Assembly (NCBI GenBank): GCA_964426415.1
Contig: CAYRQM010000043.1
Coordinates: forward strand, 1 to 13,816
DNA length: 13,816 bases
Direction: 5' to 3'
Source of the DNA: UBA3792 sp964426415
Lineage (GTDB): Bacteria > Bacillota > Clostridia > Christensenellales > CAG-138
In this document: positions 6,437 through 13,765 of the stretch, one piece after another
Numbering within the stretch: position 1 is the stretch's first letter
How the letters are laid out: the number at the start of each line of letters is the position of its first letter
Made by a program: the position numbers and the translations under genes
The notes under the pieces: model-generated
Databases searched by the model: none
The model's input: only the letters and a program-made list of their open reading frames with translations
Told to the model about the DNA's origin: nothing

Positions 6437-7714
6437 ATGGAACAAACGCTGTGTCAGCAATACACGCAGATTTTGCGTGAAGAAATCGTCCCTGCGACCG
6501 GCTGTACCGAGCCGATCGCCATCGCGTTTTGCGCCGCAAGCGTGCGGGATGTGCTTGGCGTACAGCCGACGCAAATCACCGTTTCCGTCAGCGGCAACAT
6601 CCTCAAAAATGTCAAAAGCGTCGTTGTGCCCAACACGGGCGGGCTCAAGGGCATTTCGGCTGCCGTTGCGGCAGGCGTCGTGGCAGGCGATGCGTCCAAG
6701 GCCATGCAGGTCATTTCCGAAGTGGCGGACGCCCGCAAGGAAGCCATCGCCGCGTTCCTTTCCAATACGCCCATCGAGATTGTCTGCGCCGACACCGACT
6801 GCGCACTGTACATCAGCATCACCGCCTATGCGCGCAAATCCTATGCACGGGTCACGGTGGCAAACAACCATTCCAACATCGTCGAGGTCATGCTAAACGG
6901 CGAGACGCTGCTCAAAAAGCCCCTTGTGGCGGAGAGCGAACAAAGCCTCACCGACAAGTCTTGCCTCAATCTGCATTCGATCGTCGCGTATGCCGACGCG
7001 GTCGCGCTTGGCACGGTCAAAGACCTGCTGGATTTGCAAATTTCCTGCAACATGGCAATCTGCGAGGAAGGGATCAAGCATCCGTGGGGCGCAAACATCG
7101 GCAAAGTCATATTGGACGAGGATCCGCACGACGCCAAGACGCTTGCCAAGGCGTATGCCGCAGCAGGCTCCGACGCACGCATGAGCGGCTGTGAAATGCC
7201 TGTCGCCATCCTGTGCGGTTCGGGCAATCAAGGCATCACGGCGTCCGTTCCCGTCGTCGTCTACGCACGGGAGTGCAACATCCAAAAAGAACGCCTCTAT
7301 CGCGCTTTGCTGGTTTCCAATTTGCTCACCGTCTACCAAAAAGCGGGCATCGGCCGCCTGTCCGCCTATTGCGGCGCCATCAGCGCGGGCTGTGCGGCGG
7401 GCGCGGGCATCGCGTATCTTTTGGGCGGCGACGAAACGGTGGTGGCGCACACCTTGGTCAACGCCATCGCCATGATTTCGGGCACCATCTGCGACGGCGC
7501 CAAGCCCTCCTGCGCGGCAAAGATTGCGGCGGCGGTGGAAACGGGCATTTTGGGCTATCGCATGTTTTTGCACGAGCAGCAGTTCTATCGCGGCGAAGGG
7601 ATCGTGGCGCCCGATGCGGACGCTACCATTCGCAACGTGGGTGTGCTGGCTTCGGTTGGGATGCACGAAACCGATCAAACAATCCTGCGGCTGATGCAGC
7701 AGGATTGCAAGTAA
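6437..7714 (+). CDS. cyuA: L-cysteine desulfidase CyuA (YhaM/UPF0597 family)
   Basis: Enzymes of this family use a [4Fe-4S] cluster to break L-cysteine into pyruvate, ammonia and hydrogen sulfide; they are related to the alpha chain of Fe-S L-serine dehydratases. The 425-residue protein carries PATGCTEP with Cys23, then Cys312 (AYCGAISAGC), Cys352 and Cys359 (ICDGAKPSC). The 40 and 7 residue spacings match the cluster cysteines I recall for the Methanocaldococcus jannaschii enzyme. SGCEMP (Cys252) and CGSGNQG are further family signatures. Only 2 nt separate its ATG from the preceding stop and no clear ribosome binding site is seen, so translation is probably coupled to the acyltransferase gene. 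Other family members are annotated as serine dehydratase, so substrate choice is inferred. A terminator follows 15 nt after the stop. Confidence 0.9.
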   Translation: MEQTLCQQYTQILREEIVPATGCTEPIAIAFCAASVRDVLGVQPTQITVSVSGNILKNVKSVVVPNTGGLKGISAAVAAGVVAGDASKAMQVISEVADARKEAIAAFLSNTPIEIVCADTDCALYISITAYARKSYARVTVANNHSNIVEVMLNGETLLKKPLVAESEQSLTDKSCLNLHSIVAYADAVALGTVKDLLDLQISCNMAICEEGIKHPWGANIGKVILDEDPHDAKTLAKAYAAAGSDARMSGCEMPVAILCGSGNQGITASVPVVVYARECNIQKERLYRALLVSNLLTVYQKAGIGRLSAYCGAISAGCAAGAGIAYLLGGDETVVAHTLVNAIAMISGTICDGAKPSCAAKIAAAVETGILGYRMFLHEQQFYRGEGIVAPDADATIRNVGVLASVGMHETDQTILRLMQQDCK

Positions 7715-7729
7715 CCTATTCTGCTTTTC

Positions 7730-7754
7730 GGACGGCTTTCGGGTCGTCCTTTTT
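7730..7754 (+). terminator. Intrinsic terminator after cyuA
   Basis: GGACGGC at 7730-7736 pairs with GTCGTCC at 7743-7749 (7 bp, one G-T pair) around a TTTCGG loop, followed by TTTTT at 7750-7754. It ends the rnpB-trpS-acyltransferase-cyuA block. The convergent gene's stop is only 1 bp beyond. In the other direction the stem is followed by GAAAAGC, so it would be a poor minus-strand terminator. Confidence 0.88.
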
Positions 7755-7755
7755 G

Positions 7756-10131
7756 TTAGGGCAGCTCGTACAACTGCGCCGAACCGCTGTCAAACAGCAG
7801 CGTGCATTGCTCGGTGAAGTATGTGGTGTCGACGGTGTAGTTGGAGCGCGCACCGTTGTCGATGACGACGTAGCGCACGTTGTATGCGGCAAACAGCGCG
7901 GCACAGGCGGTAGGCGATTCAAACATTTGCTTGACCTGCGCTTCTCGTTCCGAGGTGTTGATGCCGTGATAATACAGGTACAATCCCGTTCCCGTGACGA
8001 TGCTGTGCCCCGAAAGCGGCGTGACCAAGTTCCAATGATAGGTGTGCGACAGGACGGTGCCTTCGGCGTCGGTGTTGTCACGGATGAATTCCGCCATCTT
8101 TACATCTTGCGCGGTGTACACTTGGTATTCGCTCTTGTATTCGCGGGCGATGGTCAAGCTCGCGCCGATGGTCATGACAAAAGCCAGCGCAAACGCCGTA
8201 ACCTGCAGCGCCACCAGACTGCCGGCGGCGGAGAACGTTTTGCCCTTGGTTCGCTTTTGCCAAAGAAGCGCGCAGAATGACGTCAAAAGCGCGAGGATGA
8301 GCGTAAGGAACATCCAAGTCACCAGCGCATCGGAGAACGTGACAGTGGTGGCGGTATACTGCCGATAGAAGGTGACGGAAATGCCGATGATTGCAACGAT
8401 GGGCGCGGGCATTTGCAGCGCACGAAACGCCAAAAGCCTGCTGTCCTTGCGCGTCATCCAAAGGGTGTAAAGCTGCAGATACAGGCAAAGCCCGTTTAGC
8501 AAAAGCAGCGTCCAGCAGACGTAGTACGGCACGGTAAAAGCGCCTTCCAGCGAGGCGCGGTACGCTTGGTAGAGGAACAGGATCCCAAGCAGCACCGAGG
8601 AGGTAATGGTCAGCGCATTTGCCCGCTGCGACGTCGTGGAACGCTTGCGCACATAGCACACCACCCGATGGTACATCATGCCGAGGAATTTCGCCGCAAG
8701 CCCGCACAGGTACGCGTACCAAACGAACAGCAGTTTGTTGTTGTCGTATTCATTGGGTTGGAACACAAACAGTTCCGCAATGAGCCAAACCAACAGCGCG
8801 CCAGAAAAGATGCGCCGATCCCGCTTGGACAGGGTAAAGAACGCAATGGGCATCAGCAGGAATACCATGCCCAAATTCTTGATGTAGAACCATAGGTAGG
8901 AGTCGGCATTGTTCGCCCAGTTGAGATGGAACTGCACCATTGAGCTTTCGGCGGCTTGCTGGAAGGAGAACTTGAAAAGCTGCGGCGCCGCCAAGAGGCA
9001 GGCAATGCCCGCGTAAATCAGCCAAGAGAGGGCGCGTTTCTTGTCGAAATGGAACAGCAGATCGCCAATGCAATAAGCGGCGCTGATGATGCCAAGCGCC
9101 AAAAACGAATGCGTGTGAATCAGCGGCAACAGCCCTGCCATGACGGCAAGCGGAAGGATGTTCTCTTTCATTTTGTGGAAGGTAAAGCCTTGCAGCAAAT
9201 AGAGACAAGGGAACAGGAACGCCCATCCGAACAGCGTGGCGCGCTGCGGCACCAGCATATCCACAATGGGATTGACCCACCGAAGCCCAATGGTGGGCAG
9301 ATTGGTGGGCGTGCGGTAGAAGCCGTCCCAAATGAGCTGCGCATTGGTGCTGTTCGTGCCGACGGATTGTCCTGCGGCGTTCAGATAGGTTGACAAAGCC
9401 GAGCCGTTCTGGGCAAGGTCGAAGAAGTAGGCAAACCCAAATCCGCTGCCCAAGAAGAACAGCAGCGTGGCAATGAGCGCGCGTGGCTTGCGCTTGAGCC
9501 ATTGTTCAAAGAAGAAGTATACGCCAAGCAGCACCACAAGATATGCCCACAATGCGGGGATGAGGTAGGCGGTGCGCAGGTCGGCGCCAAGGAGATAGAG
9601 CGAGGAGCTGGACGTTTCGCATAGAAAGGGGTAGTTGACGGCGTGTCCCGTGTAGATGCTGTATTGGGGCGGAAATACGCCCTGCTCCGCAATGCTGGTG
9701 ATAAAGCCAAGATGCATTGCAAGATCGCCGTAGGTAACCTGCCCCACCCAAAGGCTGCCGTCCGCGTGCGGCTTGATGATGTGGGTCGAAAACAGCCCCG
9801 CACCCAAAATGAACAGCGGAACGACCACAAAGAGGAAGGTTGGCTGAAAGCGGAAGGAAGGCTTTTCGCGCTTGCCATGCTTCGTCTGCCAAATGATGTA
9901 GAAGATGGCTGCTCCCGCCGTTGCCAACGCCAGCACGACCGCCAAGATGTGGGAGGTGACATTGAACCCGACAAAGAACGAGAAGAAGGAAGGGTACCAA
10001 GTCAGCATCAGAAGACCGAGCACCAAGCCGAGCCAAATGCGGCGCGAAAGCGTGTGCTTCGAAAAGACCGCTTCCGAGGTACAAAGACCCACCGCCAGAA
10101 ACAGGACGGCAAACAGGATCGAGATGGTCAT
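7756..10131 (-). CDS. Large polytopic membrane protein, predicted GT-C glycosyltransferase
   Basis: The 791-residue protein has roughly 15-17 membrane helices (from residue 2 to about 660) and a soluble C-terminal part (about 661-791). After the fourth helix, GDLAMH places Asp136 and His140 in a large external loop, followed by FPPQYSIYTGH and NYPF. This D..xH and FPP pattern resembles GT-C enzymes, which use polyprenyl-phosphate sugars outside the membrane. YDNNK at 462-466 and a C-terminal block with FIRDNT (682-687) and SGHSIVTGTG (707-716) resemble uncharacterised families such as DUF2298-like proteins. Substrate and acceptor are unknown. GGAGGA lies just before the ATG. It begins 18 bp after degV and is presumably transcribed with it from the promoter at 11038-11066. 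No classical terminator is seen after its stop on this strand. Confidence 0.75.
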   Translation of the reverse strand: MTISILFAVLFLAVGLCTSEAVFSKHTLSRRIWLGLVLGLLMLTWYPSFFSFFVGFNVTSHILAVVLALATAGAAIFYIIWQTKHGKREKPSFRFQPTFLFVVVPLFILGAGLFSTHIIKPHADGSLWVGQVTYGDLAMHLGFITSIAEQGVFPPQYSIYTGHAVNYPFLCETSSSSLYLLGADLRTAYLIPALWAYLVVLLGVYFFFEQWLKRKPRALIATLLFFLGSGFGFAYFFDLAQNGSALSTYLNAAGQSVGTNSTNAQLIWDGFYRTPTNLPTIGLRWVNPIVDMLVPQRATLFGWAFLFPCLYLLQGFTFHKMKENILPLAVMAGLLPLIHTHSFLALGIISAAYCIGDLLFHFDKKRALSWLIYAGIACLLAAPQLFKFSFQQAAESSMVQFHLNWANNADSYLWFYIKNLGMVFLLMPIAFFTLSKRDRRIFSGALLVWLIAELFVFQPNEYDNNKLLFVWYAYLCGLAAKFLGMMYHRVVCYVRKRSTTSQRANALTITSSVLLGILFLYQAYRASLEGAFTVPYYVCWTLLLLNGLCLYLQLYTLWMTRKDSRLLAFRALQMPAPIVAIIGISVTFYRQYTATTVTFSDALVTWMFLTLILALLTSFCALLWQKRTKGKTFSAAGSLVALQVTAFALAFVMTIGASLTIAREYKSEYQVYTAQDVKMAEFIRDNTDAEGTVLSHTYHWNLVTPLSGHSIVTGTGLYLYYHGINTSEREAQVKQMFESPTACAALFAAYNVRYVVIDNGARSNYTVDTTYFTEQCTLLFDSGSAQLYELP

Positions 10132-10149
10132 ACGTTCCTCCGAGTCGGA

Positions 10150-11013
10150 TTATTTGCAAATAAAGAGGATGCCGGTGGTATTGGGGCCGCAGTGTGAGCA
10201 GATGGTGGCGCTTGCTTGGGTGACATACAGCGCACGAAACGGCTGCAGCTCCAGCGCACGGTGCTTCATGGCTTCCAATACTTCGGGGTCGCTGCCCGAA
10301 TGGGTGATGAAGCAACGATCCAACAGGATATCATCGCGTCCTGCAATCTCGTTTTCGACATACTTCAACGCGCTGCGCAGGTAGGAGCCCATATACTTTT
10401 TGCCGGGCACCATGGCGCCGCACAGGTCGTTCTTCACACGGATGCAGGGCTTGATGTTCATCAGCGACGCGCCAAACTGCATCAGCCCCGAACAGCGCCC
10501 GCCTGCGCGAAGATATTCCAAATCGTCCAAGATGAAGGAGGCGGACACGCGATCGGCAATGGGCGTCACTTCCTCGAAAATTTGGCGGGCAGACATGCCC
10601 TTTTGTGCGCGTTCGCCGCATTCGCACACGATGTGCCCCGAACCGGAGGAAAGGCTTTTGGAGTCAATCACAAAGACGCGGCCCTCGCCAAACTGCTGTC
10701 CCGCCAAGCACGCATTGTTGCAGGTGGAGGAAAGTCCGCTGCCCAAGGCGACGTGTACCACGTCGTACCCTTGCGCGATGTAGGGGCGAAAGGCGTCCGC
10801 GTATTCGGCAATGTTCATCGCGCACGTTGAGGGAAGCGTCTTGTTCCTTTCGTAATTGGCATAGATCTTGGCGGGATCCATGTCGATGCCGTCCCGATAT
10901 TCCTGCCCGTTCAAACGTACATGAATATGGATGAAGTCTACTTGGTAACGCGCTTGCAGCTCCGCGCCGATGTCGCACGAGCTGTCCGCAAAAATCTTGA
11001 CAGGGTTTGCCAT
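10150..11013 (-). CDS. DegV family fatty-acid-binding protein
   Basis: DegV/FakB proteins bind a fatty acid in a buried pocket and present it to the kinase FakA, which makes acyl-phosphate for phospholipid synthesis. The 287-residue protein has the expected blocks: DSSCD at residues 10-14, LPSTCAMN at 60-67, SGLSST at 92-97, VIDSKSLSSGSG after that, LDDLEYLRAGGR in the second domain, and HCGPNTTG at 274-281. The LPSTCAMN and HCGPNT variants differ from the commonest TSQPS and HxGPG forms but look like a subgroup common in Clostridia. No fakA is in the window. GGAGG (complement of 11020-11024) lies 6 nt before the ATG. It is the first gene of a minus-strand pair with the GT-C-like gene, from a strong promoter. 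Confidence 0.92.
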   Translation of the reverse strand: MANPVKIFADSSCDIGAELQARYQVDFIHIHVRLNGQEYRDGIDMDPAKIYANYERNKTLPSTCAMNIAEYADAFRPYIAQGYDVVHVALGSGLSSTCNNACLAGQQFGEGRVFVIDSKSLSSGSGHIVCECGERAQKGMSARQIFEEVTPIADRVSASFILDDLEYLRAGGRCSGLMQFGASLMNIKPCIRVKNDLCGAMVPGKKYMGSYLRSALKYVENEIAGRDDILLDRCFITHSGSDPEVLEAMKHRALELQPFRALYVTQASATICSHCGPNTTGILFICK

Positions 11014-11037
11014 AGCCGTCCTCCGTAAATTTGCGTT

Positions 11038-11066
11038 AGTATATCATAATTCACATCATTCGTCAA
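11038..11066 (-). promoter_or_regulatory. Sigma-A-type promoter for degV
   Basis: On the minus strand, TTGACG (complement of 11061-11066) and TATACT (complement of 11038-11043) are exactly 17 bp apart. Transcription should start about 18 nt before the degV ATG, just ahead of the ribosome binding site. It is back-to-back with the promoter at 11169-11197. Confidence 0.85.
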
Positions 11067-11138
11067 TGCGCGCCGCACCCGTTTTGGGAGGAACCGAACG
11101 CGTCGCCGCGCAAGAAGGCACAGCACGGGGGATGAGAC

Positions 11139-11150
11139 ATAAATATTCAT
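11139..11150 (+). promoter_or_regulatory. 12-bp near-palindrome upstream of the 11169 promoter
   Basis: ATAAATATTCAT is a near-palindrome (one mismatched pair) ending 18 bp before the -35 box. The identical 12-mer is at 11778-11789, 17 bp before the uraA -35 box. It could be an operator or an UP element. Confidence 0.35.
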
Positions 11151-11168
11151 GTTTATACACAAGTTTTC

Positions 11169-11197
11169 TTTACAGATCGGTTCTTCTTTGGTACAAT
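11169..11197 (+). promoter_or_regulatory. Sigma-A-type promoter for the 177-aa membrane protein gene
   Basis: TTTACA at 11169-11174 and TACAAT at 11192-11197 are 17 bp apart. The start would be near 11204, giving a leader of about 25 nt with GGAGG at 11217-11221. Confidence 0.82.
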
Positions 11198-11228
11198 ACA
11201 ACTAAGATATAGATGTGGAGGCAAAAGT

Positions 11229-11762
11229 ATGGAGTGGGCTCTTTCGGTGGTTCTTCTCATTGCAGTCGTCGCAGGAATCTGGTGTATTTCCCTGTACCGT
11301 GAAAAGAGAGTACAAAAATACACCGTTCCGTTCTGCCAAGCCTTTACCGAGCTTTGCGATCATGTGATGGCAGGAAGGGACTACGGAAACGGCTTGCGCT
11401 GCATGGGGGATGGCAAAACCCGCACGCTGCTGCCCATGGACGAGCAAACCGACGCAATTCAGGCGCTGTTTTCCGAAAAGCCAGACGAATACGCGCTGGA
11501 ACGCTTCCGCACCATGCATGAGATGCGGCAAGAAGCACAGATGTGGCTTTCCGCCCACACGCTGATTGCCGACAAGTACAACGGCGTCCTAAACCGCTGC
11601 TTCAATTTGGCGGAGGCGCTGCTGGACGGGATGCAAGACAACGACAGCCTGCAAAACGAAGACCGCATCGAGCGTGTCAATTTCGTGTTGCAAAAGCAAG
11701 CAAAGCTGCGTGACGAGACCATGCCTACAATCTTGCCGAAGGAAAACAGTAACAAAAGTTGA
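11229..11762 (+). CDS. Single-pass membrane protein of unknown function (177 aa)
   Basis: I do not recognise this protein. Residues 4-22 form one hydrophobic segment (ALSVVLLIAVVAGIW core) followed by basic REKR, which predicts a signal anchor with the rest in the cytoplasm. The remainder is hydrophilic and apparently helical, with Glu, Gln and Met-rich stretches (for example FRTMHEMRQEAQMW) and a C-terminal tail that is basic and polar. Four cysteines after the anchor form no motif. GGAGG at 11217-11221 and a consensus promoter support a real gene. It is divergent from degV. No terminator lies between it and the uraA promoter, so some read-through into uraA is possible. Codon usage looks like its neighbours. 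Confidence 0.8.
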   Translation: MEWALSVVLLIAVVAGIWCISLYREKRVQKYTVPFCQAFTELCDHVMAGRDYGNGLRCMGDGKTRTLLPMDEQTDAIQALFSEKPDEYALERFRTMHEMRQEAQMWLSAHTLIADKYNGVLNRCFNLAEALLDGMQDNDSLQNEDRIERVNFVLQKQAKLRDETMPTILPKENSNKS

Positions 11763-11777
11763 TAGGGACATGCACAA

Positions 11778-11789
11778 ATAAATATTCAT
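11778..11789 (+). promoter_or_regulatory. Second copy of the 12-bp near-palindrome, upstream of uraA promoter
   Basis: ATAAATATTCAT is identical to 11139-11150 and ends 17 bp before the uraA -35 box. The shared ATTCA half and AT spacer are faintly like half of an ArgR box (TGAAT-WWWW-ATTCA), but the left half does not match well. Confidence 0.35.
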
Positions 11790-11806
11790 TTTCTCTCATA
11801 AAAATG

Positions 11807-11835
11807 TTGTAATTTGTGTCGAATGATGTTACAAT
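11807..11835 (+). promoter_or_regulatory. Sigma-A-type promoter for uraA
   Basis: TTGTAA at 11807-11812 and TACAAT at 11830-11835 are 17 bp apart. Transcription should start near 11842, leaving a leader of about 60 nt before the ATG at 11902. Confidence 0.8.
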
Positions 11836-11850
11836 CACTTTATGTATTAG

Positions 11851-11872
11851 ATGCAAGTGGGATAGCCTGCAT
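11851..11872 (+). other. Small hairpin in the uraA leader
   Basis: ATGCAAG at 11851-11857 can pair with CCTGCAT at 11866-11872 (one A-C mismatch) around an 8-nt loop TGGGATAG. There is no U-tract after it, so it is not a terminator. I find no match to the purine or preQ1 riboswitch consensus or to the PyrR-binding loop sequence. It sits 13 nt before the ribosome binding site and could affect translation or mRNA stability. Confidence 0.3.
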
Positions 11873-11901
11873 TTGATATAAAAATAGGAGGAGGTATATT
11901 C

Positions 11902-13434
11902 ATGGAAACGAAACACGAAGGCATCTATGATGGCTTCAAAGAGCTTGGCACCGGTAAGATGATGGTGTTGGGCTTCCAGCACGTCTTCGCAATGTTCGGT
12001 GCGACCGTGCTCGTCCCGATTCTCACGGGCCTGAGCATTTCCGTCACACTGCTGTGCGCTGGGATCGGCACGATCTGGTTCTTCTTCATCACCAAGAGAA
12101 AAGTCCCGATCTTCCTCGGTTCCTCGTTCGCGTTCCTGGGCGCCTTTGCGGCGATCGCCCCGAAGATCAACGGCGCCGGCAATATGGAAATGTTGCCCTA
12201 CGCGTCCCTCGGCGTTTTCTGCGCAGGCTTTGTCTATGTCATCTTGGCGGTTCTGTTCAAAATCTTTGGCGCCAAGAAGATCATGCGGCTGTTCCCGCCT
12301 GTGGTCACCGGCCCCATCATCGTCCTCATCGGTTTGAACCTTGCCGCGTCTGCAATCAACAACGCGCAGACAAACTGGATTCTGGCGATTGCGGCAATCG
12401 TCATCATCATCTGTGTCAACATGTTTGGAAAGGGCATGATCAAGATCCTGCCGATTTTGATTGGCATCATCGGCGCCTATCTACTGGGCGTCATCGGCAT
12501 GTTCATTTCCAAGGGCATTGGGCACAACCTGTTCAATCTCCCGTGGGTCAGCTATGATGGCATCACCCTAAACGAGTTCTCCGACTTTGTCGCAGTTCCG
12601 AAGTTCTGGAATTACTGGTTCTTGAAGCCCATCTATAGTGGCACCTTCGACTGGGGCACTGCGGTTCCCGCCATCATCACCTTTGTCGTCGTTTCGATCG
12701 CGGCAATGGTCGAGCATATCGGCGATATCTGTGCCATCGGCGCCACCTGCGGCAAGAACTTCATTGCAGACCCGGGCCTCACCAGAACCCTCGTGGGCGA
12801 CGGCATCGGCACCTCCATCGCAGGCTTCTTGGGCGGCCCTGCCAACACGACCTATTCCGAGAACACGGGTGTTGTGGCGCTCACTAAGGTCTACGATCCC
12901 CGCGTCATGCTCATTGCGGCATGCATGACATTGGTCCTTTCGTTCCTGTCCATCTTTGAGACATTCATCTCCACGATTCCTGCGTCCATCATCGGCGGTA
13001 TCTCCATCGTGCTCTACGGCATGATTTCCGCAACGGGCGTTCGCACCATCGTCGAGAACAAGGTCGACTTCAAGAAGTTCCGCAACGTCATCATCGCTGC
13101 GTTGATCTTCGTCTGCGGCTTGGGCTTTGCGGCGTACAACATCGTCATCCCGATTGGCAAAGAAATGGTTTCCAGCACGACGAGAACCATCGAAGCGGCG
13201 GATACCGAGCTTGGCGAGAATCAGACTGAGGTCTCCAGATTCATGGAAGGCGAAACCGAATACATCGTTGTGGATACGGTCACGCAGGCCAACAAGTACT
13301 CCTTGGCATTTGGCGGCTTGGCAGTCGCAGCCATCGTGGGCATCATTGTAAATGCGGTGCTCCCGGGCAAAGACTACGAGTTCAAAATCGAAGAAGAAGA
13401 AGAAAAGGCAGCAGAAGAAGTCGCTGCCGGCTAA
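11902..13434 (+). CDS. uraA: Uracil permease, NCS2/UraA family
   Basis: This 510-residue inner-membrane transporter imports uracil, probably with protons, for salvage. QHVFAMFGATVLVP at residues 26-39 is the first signature. Glu271 in MVEHIGD and Glu320 in NTTYSENTG are 49 apart, the same spacing as the uracil-binding Glu241 and Glu290 of E. coli UraA, and the following GVVALTKVYDP is typical. This favours uracil over xanthine. It is longer than E. coli UraA (429): a hydrophilic, acidic insert at about 417-464 precedes the last helix, and the C-terminus ends in a Glu run (EEEEEKAAEE). AGGAGGAGGT at 11886-11895 is a very strong ribosome binding site. It has its own promoter at 11807-11835 and terminator at 13452-13479, so it is monocistronic apart from possible read-through. 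No pyr genes are adjacent. Confidence 0.93.
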   Translation: METKHEGIYDGFKELGTGKMMVLGFQHVFAMFGATVLVPILTGLSISVTLLCAGIGTIWFFFITKRKVPIFLGSSFAFLGAFAAIAPKINGAGNMEMLPYASLGVFCAGFVYVILAVLFKIFGAKKIMRLFPPVVTGPIIVLIGLNLAASAINNAQTNWILAIAAIVIIICVNMFGKGMIKILPILIGIIGAYLLGVIGMFISKGIGHNLFNLPWVSYDGITLNEFSDFVAVPKFWNYWFLKPIYSGTFDWGTAVPAIITFVVVSIAAMVEHIGDICAIGATCGKNFIADPGLTRTLVGDGIGTSIAGFLGGPANTTYSENTGVVALTKVYDPRVMLIAACMTLVLSFLSIFETFISTIPASIIGGISIVLYGMISATGVRTIVENKVDFKKFRNVIIAALIFVCGLGFAAYNIVIPIGKEMVSSTTRTIEAADTELGENQTEVSRFMEGETEYIVVDTVTQANKYSLAFGGLAVAAIVGIIVNAVLPGKDYEFKIEEEEEKAAEEVAAG

Positions 13435-13451
13435 ACTTCGCATCACACACA

Positions 13452-13479
13452 AAAGCGAGCGTTTCGGCGCTCGCTTTTT
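13452..13479 (+). terminator. Intrinsic terminator after uraA
   Basis: AAAGCGAGCG at 13452-13461 pairs with CGCTCGCTTT at 13468-13477 (10 bp) around a TTTCGG loop, with T to 13479. The A run at 13451-13454 gives a U-tract for the opposite strand too, so it could be bidirectional. Confidence 0.92.
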
Positions 13480-13512
13480 CTCATCATAATTGTGCAGTGG
13501 ACGGGGTGATCC

Positions 13513-13534
13513 CGCGTACGCAGAAGCATACGCG
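13513..13534. other. Short imperfect hairpin in the gene-free right end
   Basis: CGCGTA at 13513-13518 and TACGCG at 13529-13534 are perfect inverted repeats; an inner GC/GC pair closes an AGAA loop after one mismatch. No T-run follows. The function is unknown; nothing else recognisable lies between 13480 and 13590. Confidence 0.35.
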
Positions 13535-13590
13535 AACATAATGGACTGGTTCTTCACTTAGAACTTGTACACGCAAGCAGCACAAGGCCG

Positions 13591-13749
13591 CGCGGTCATT
13601 CTGAGGGACGAAGTACCGAAGAATCTGTGCTTGCAGTTTGTGCGCATAGGCAGCACCAAGCCACGCGGTCGTTCTGAGGGACGAAGTACCGAAGAATCTG
13701 TGCTTGCAGTTTGTGCGCATAGGCAGCACCAAGCCACGCGGTCGTTCTG
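13591..13749. repeat. 73-bp tandem repeat with dispersed CATTCTGAGG motif
   Basis: Two nearly identical 73-bp units start at 13591 and 13664, differing at one base (GTCATTCT against GTCGTTCT). A third begins at 13737 and breaks off after 13 bases. A degraded partial unit may precede at about 13572-13590. Each unit carries CATTCTGAGG (or CGTTCTGAGG) followed by CCGAAGAATCT, a pattern I recognise as a dispersed intergenic repeat in many bacterial genomes. In the first unit ATTCT and AGAAT can pair, with GG/CC inside. The open frames across it are repeat artefacts. Together with the terminal repeat it fills the gene-free end 13480-13816. Confidence 0.92.
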
Positions 13750-13765
13750 TAGTACGCTGTCCCAT

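Noticed and set aside
12568..13557. 329-codon open frame on the minus strand across uraA
   Set aside because: It is antisense to UraA, low-complexity and Asp/Arg-rich, and has no recognisable domain.
13591..13749. Repeats as a CRISPR array
   Set aside because: The units are 73 bp and directly tandem, with no variable spacers and no cas genes.
13484..13765. Open frames across the tandem repeat (for example 93 codons on the minus strand)
   Set aside because: The peptide itself repeats with the DNA unit, as always happens when 73-bp repeats are read in consecutive frames, and there is no ribosome binding site.
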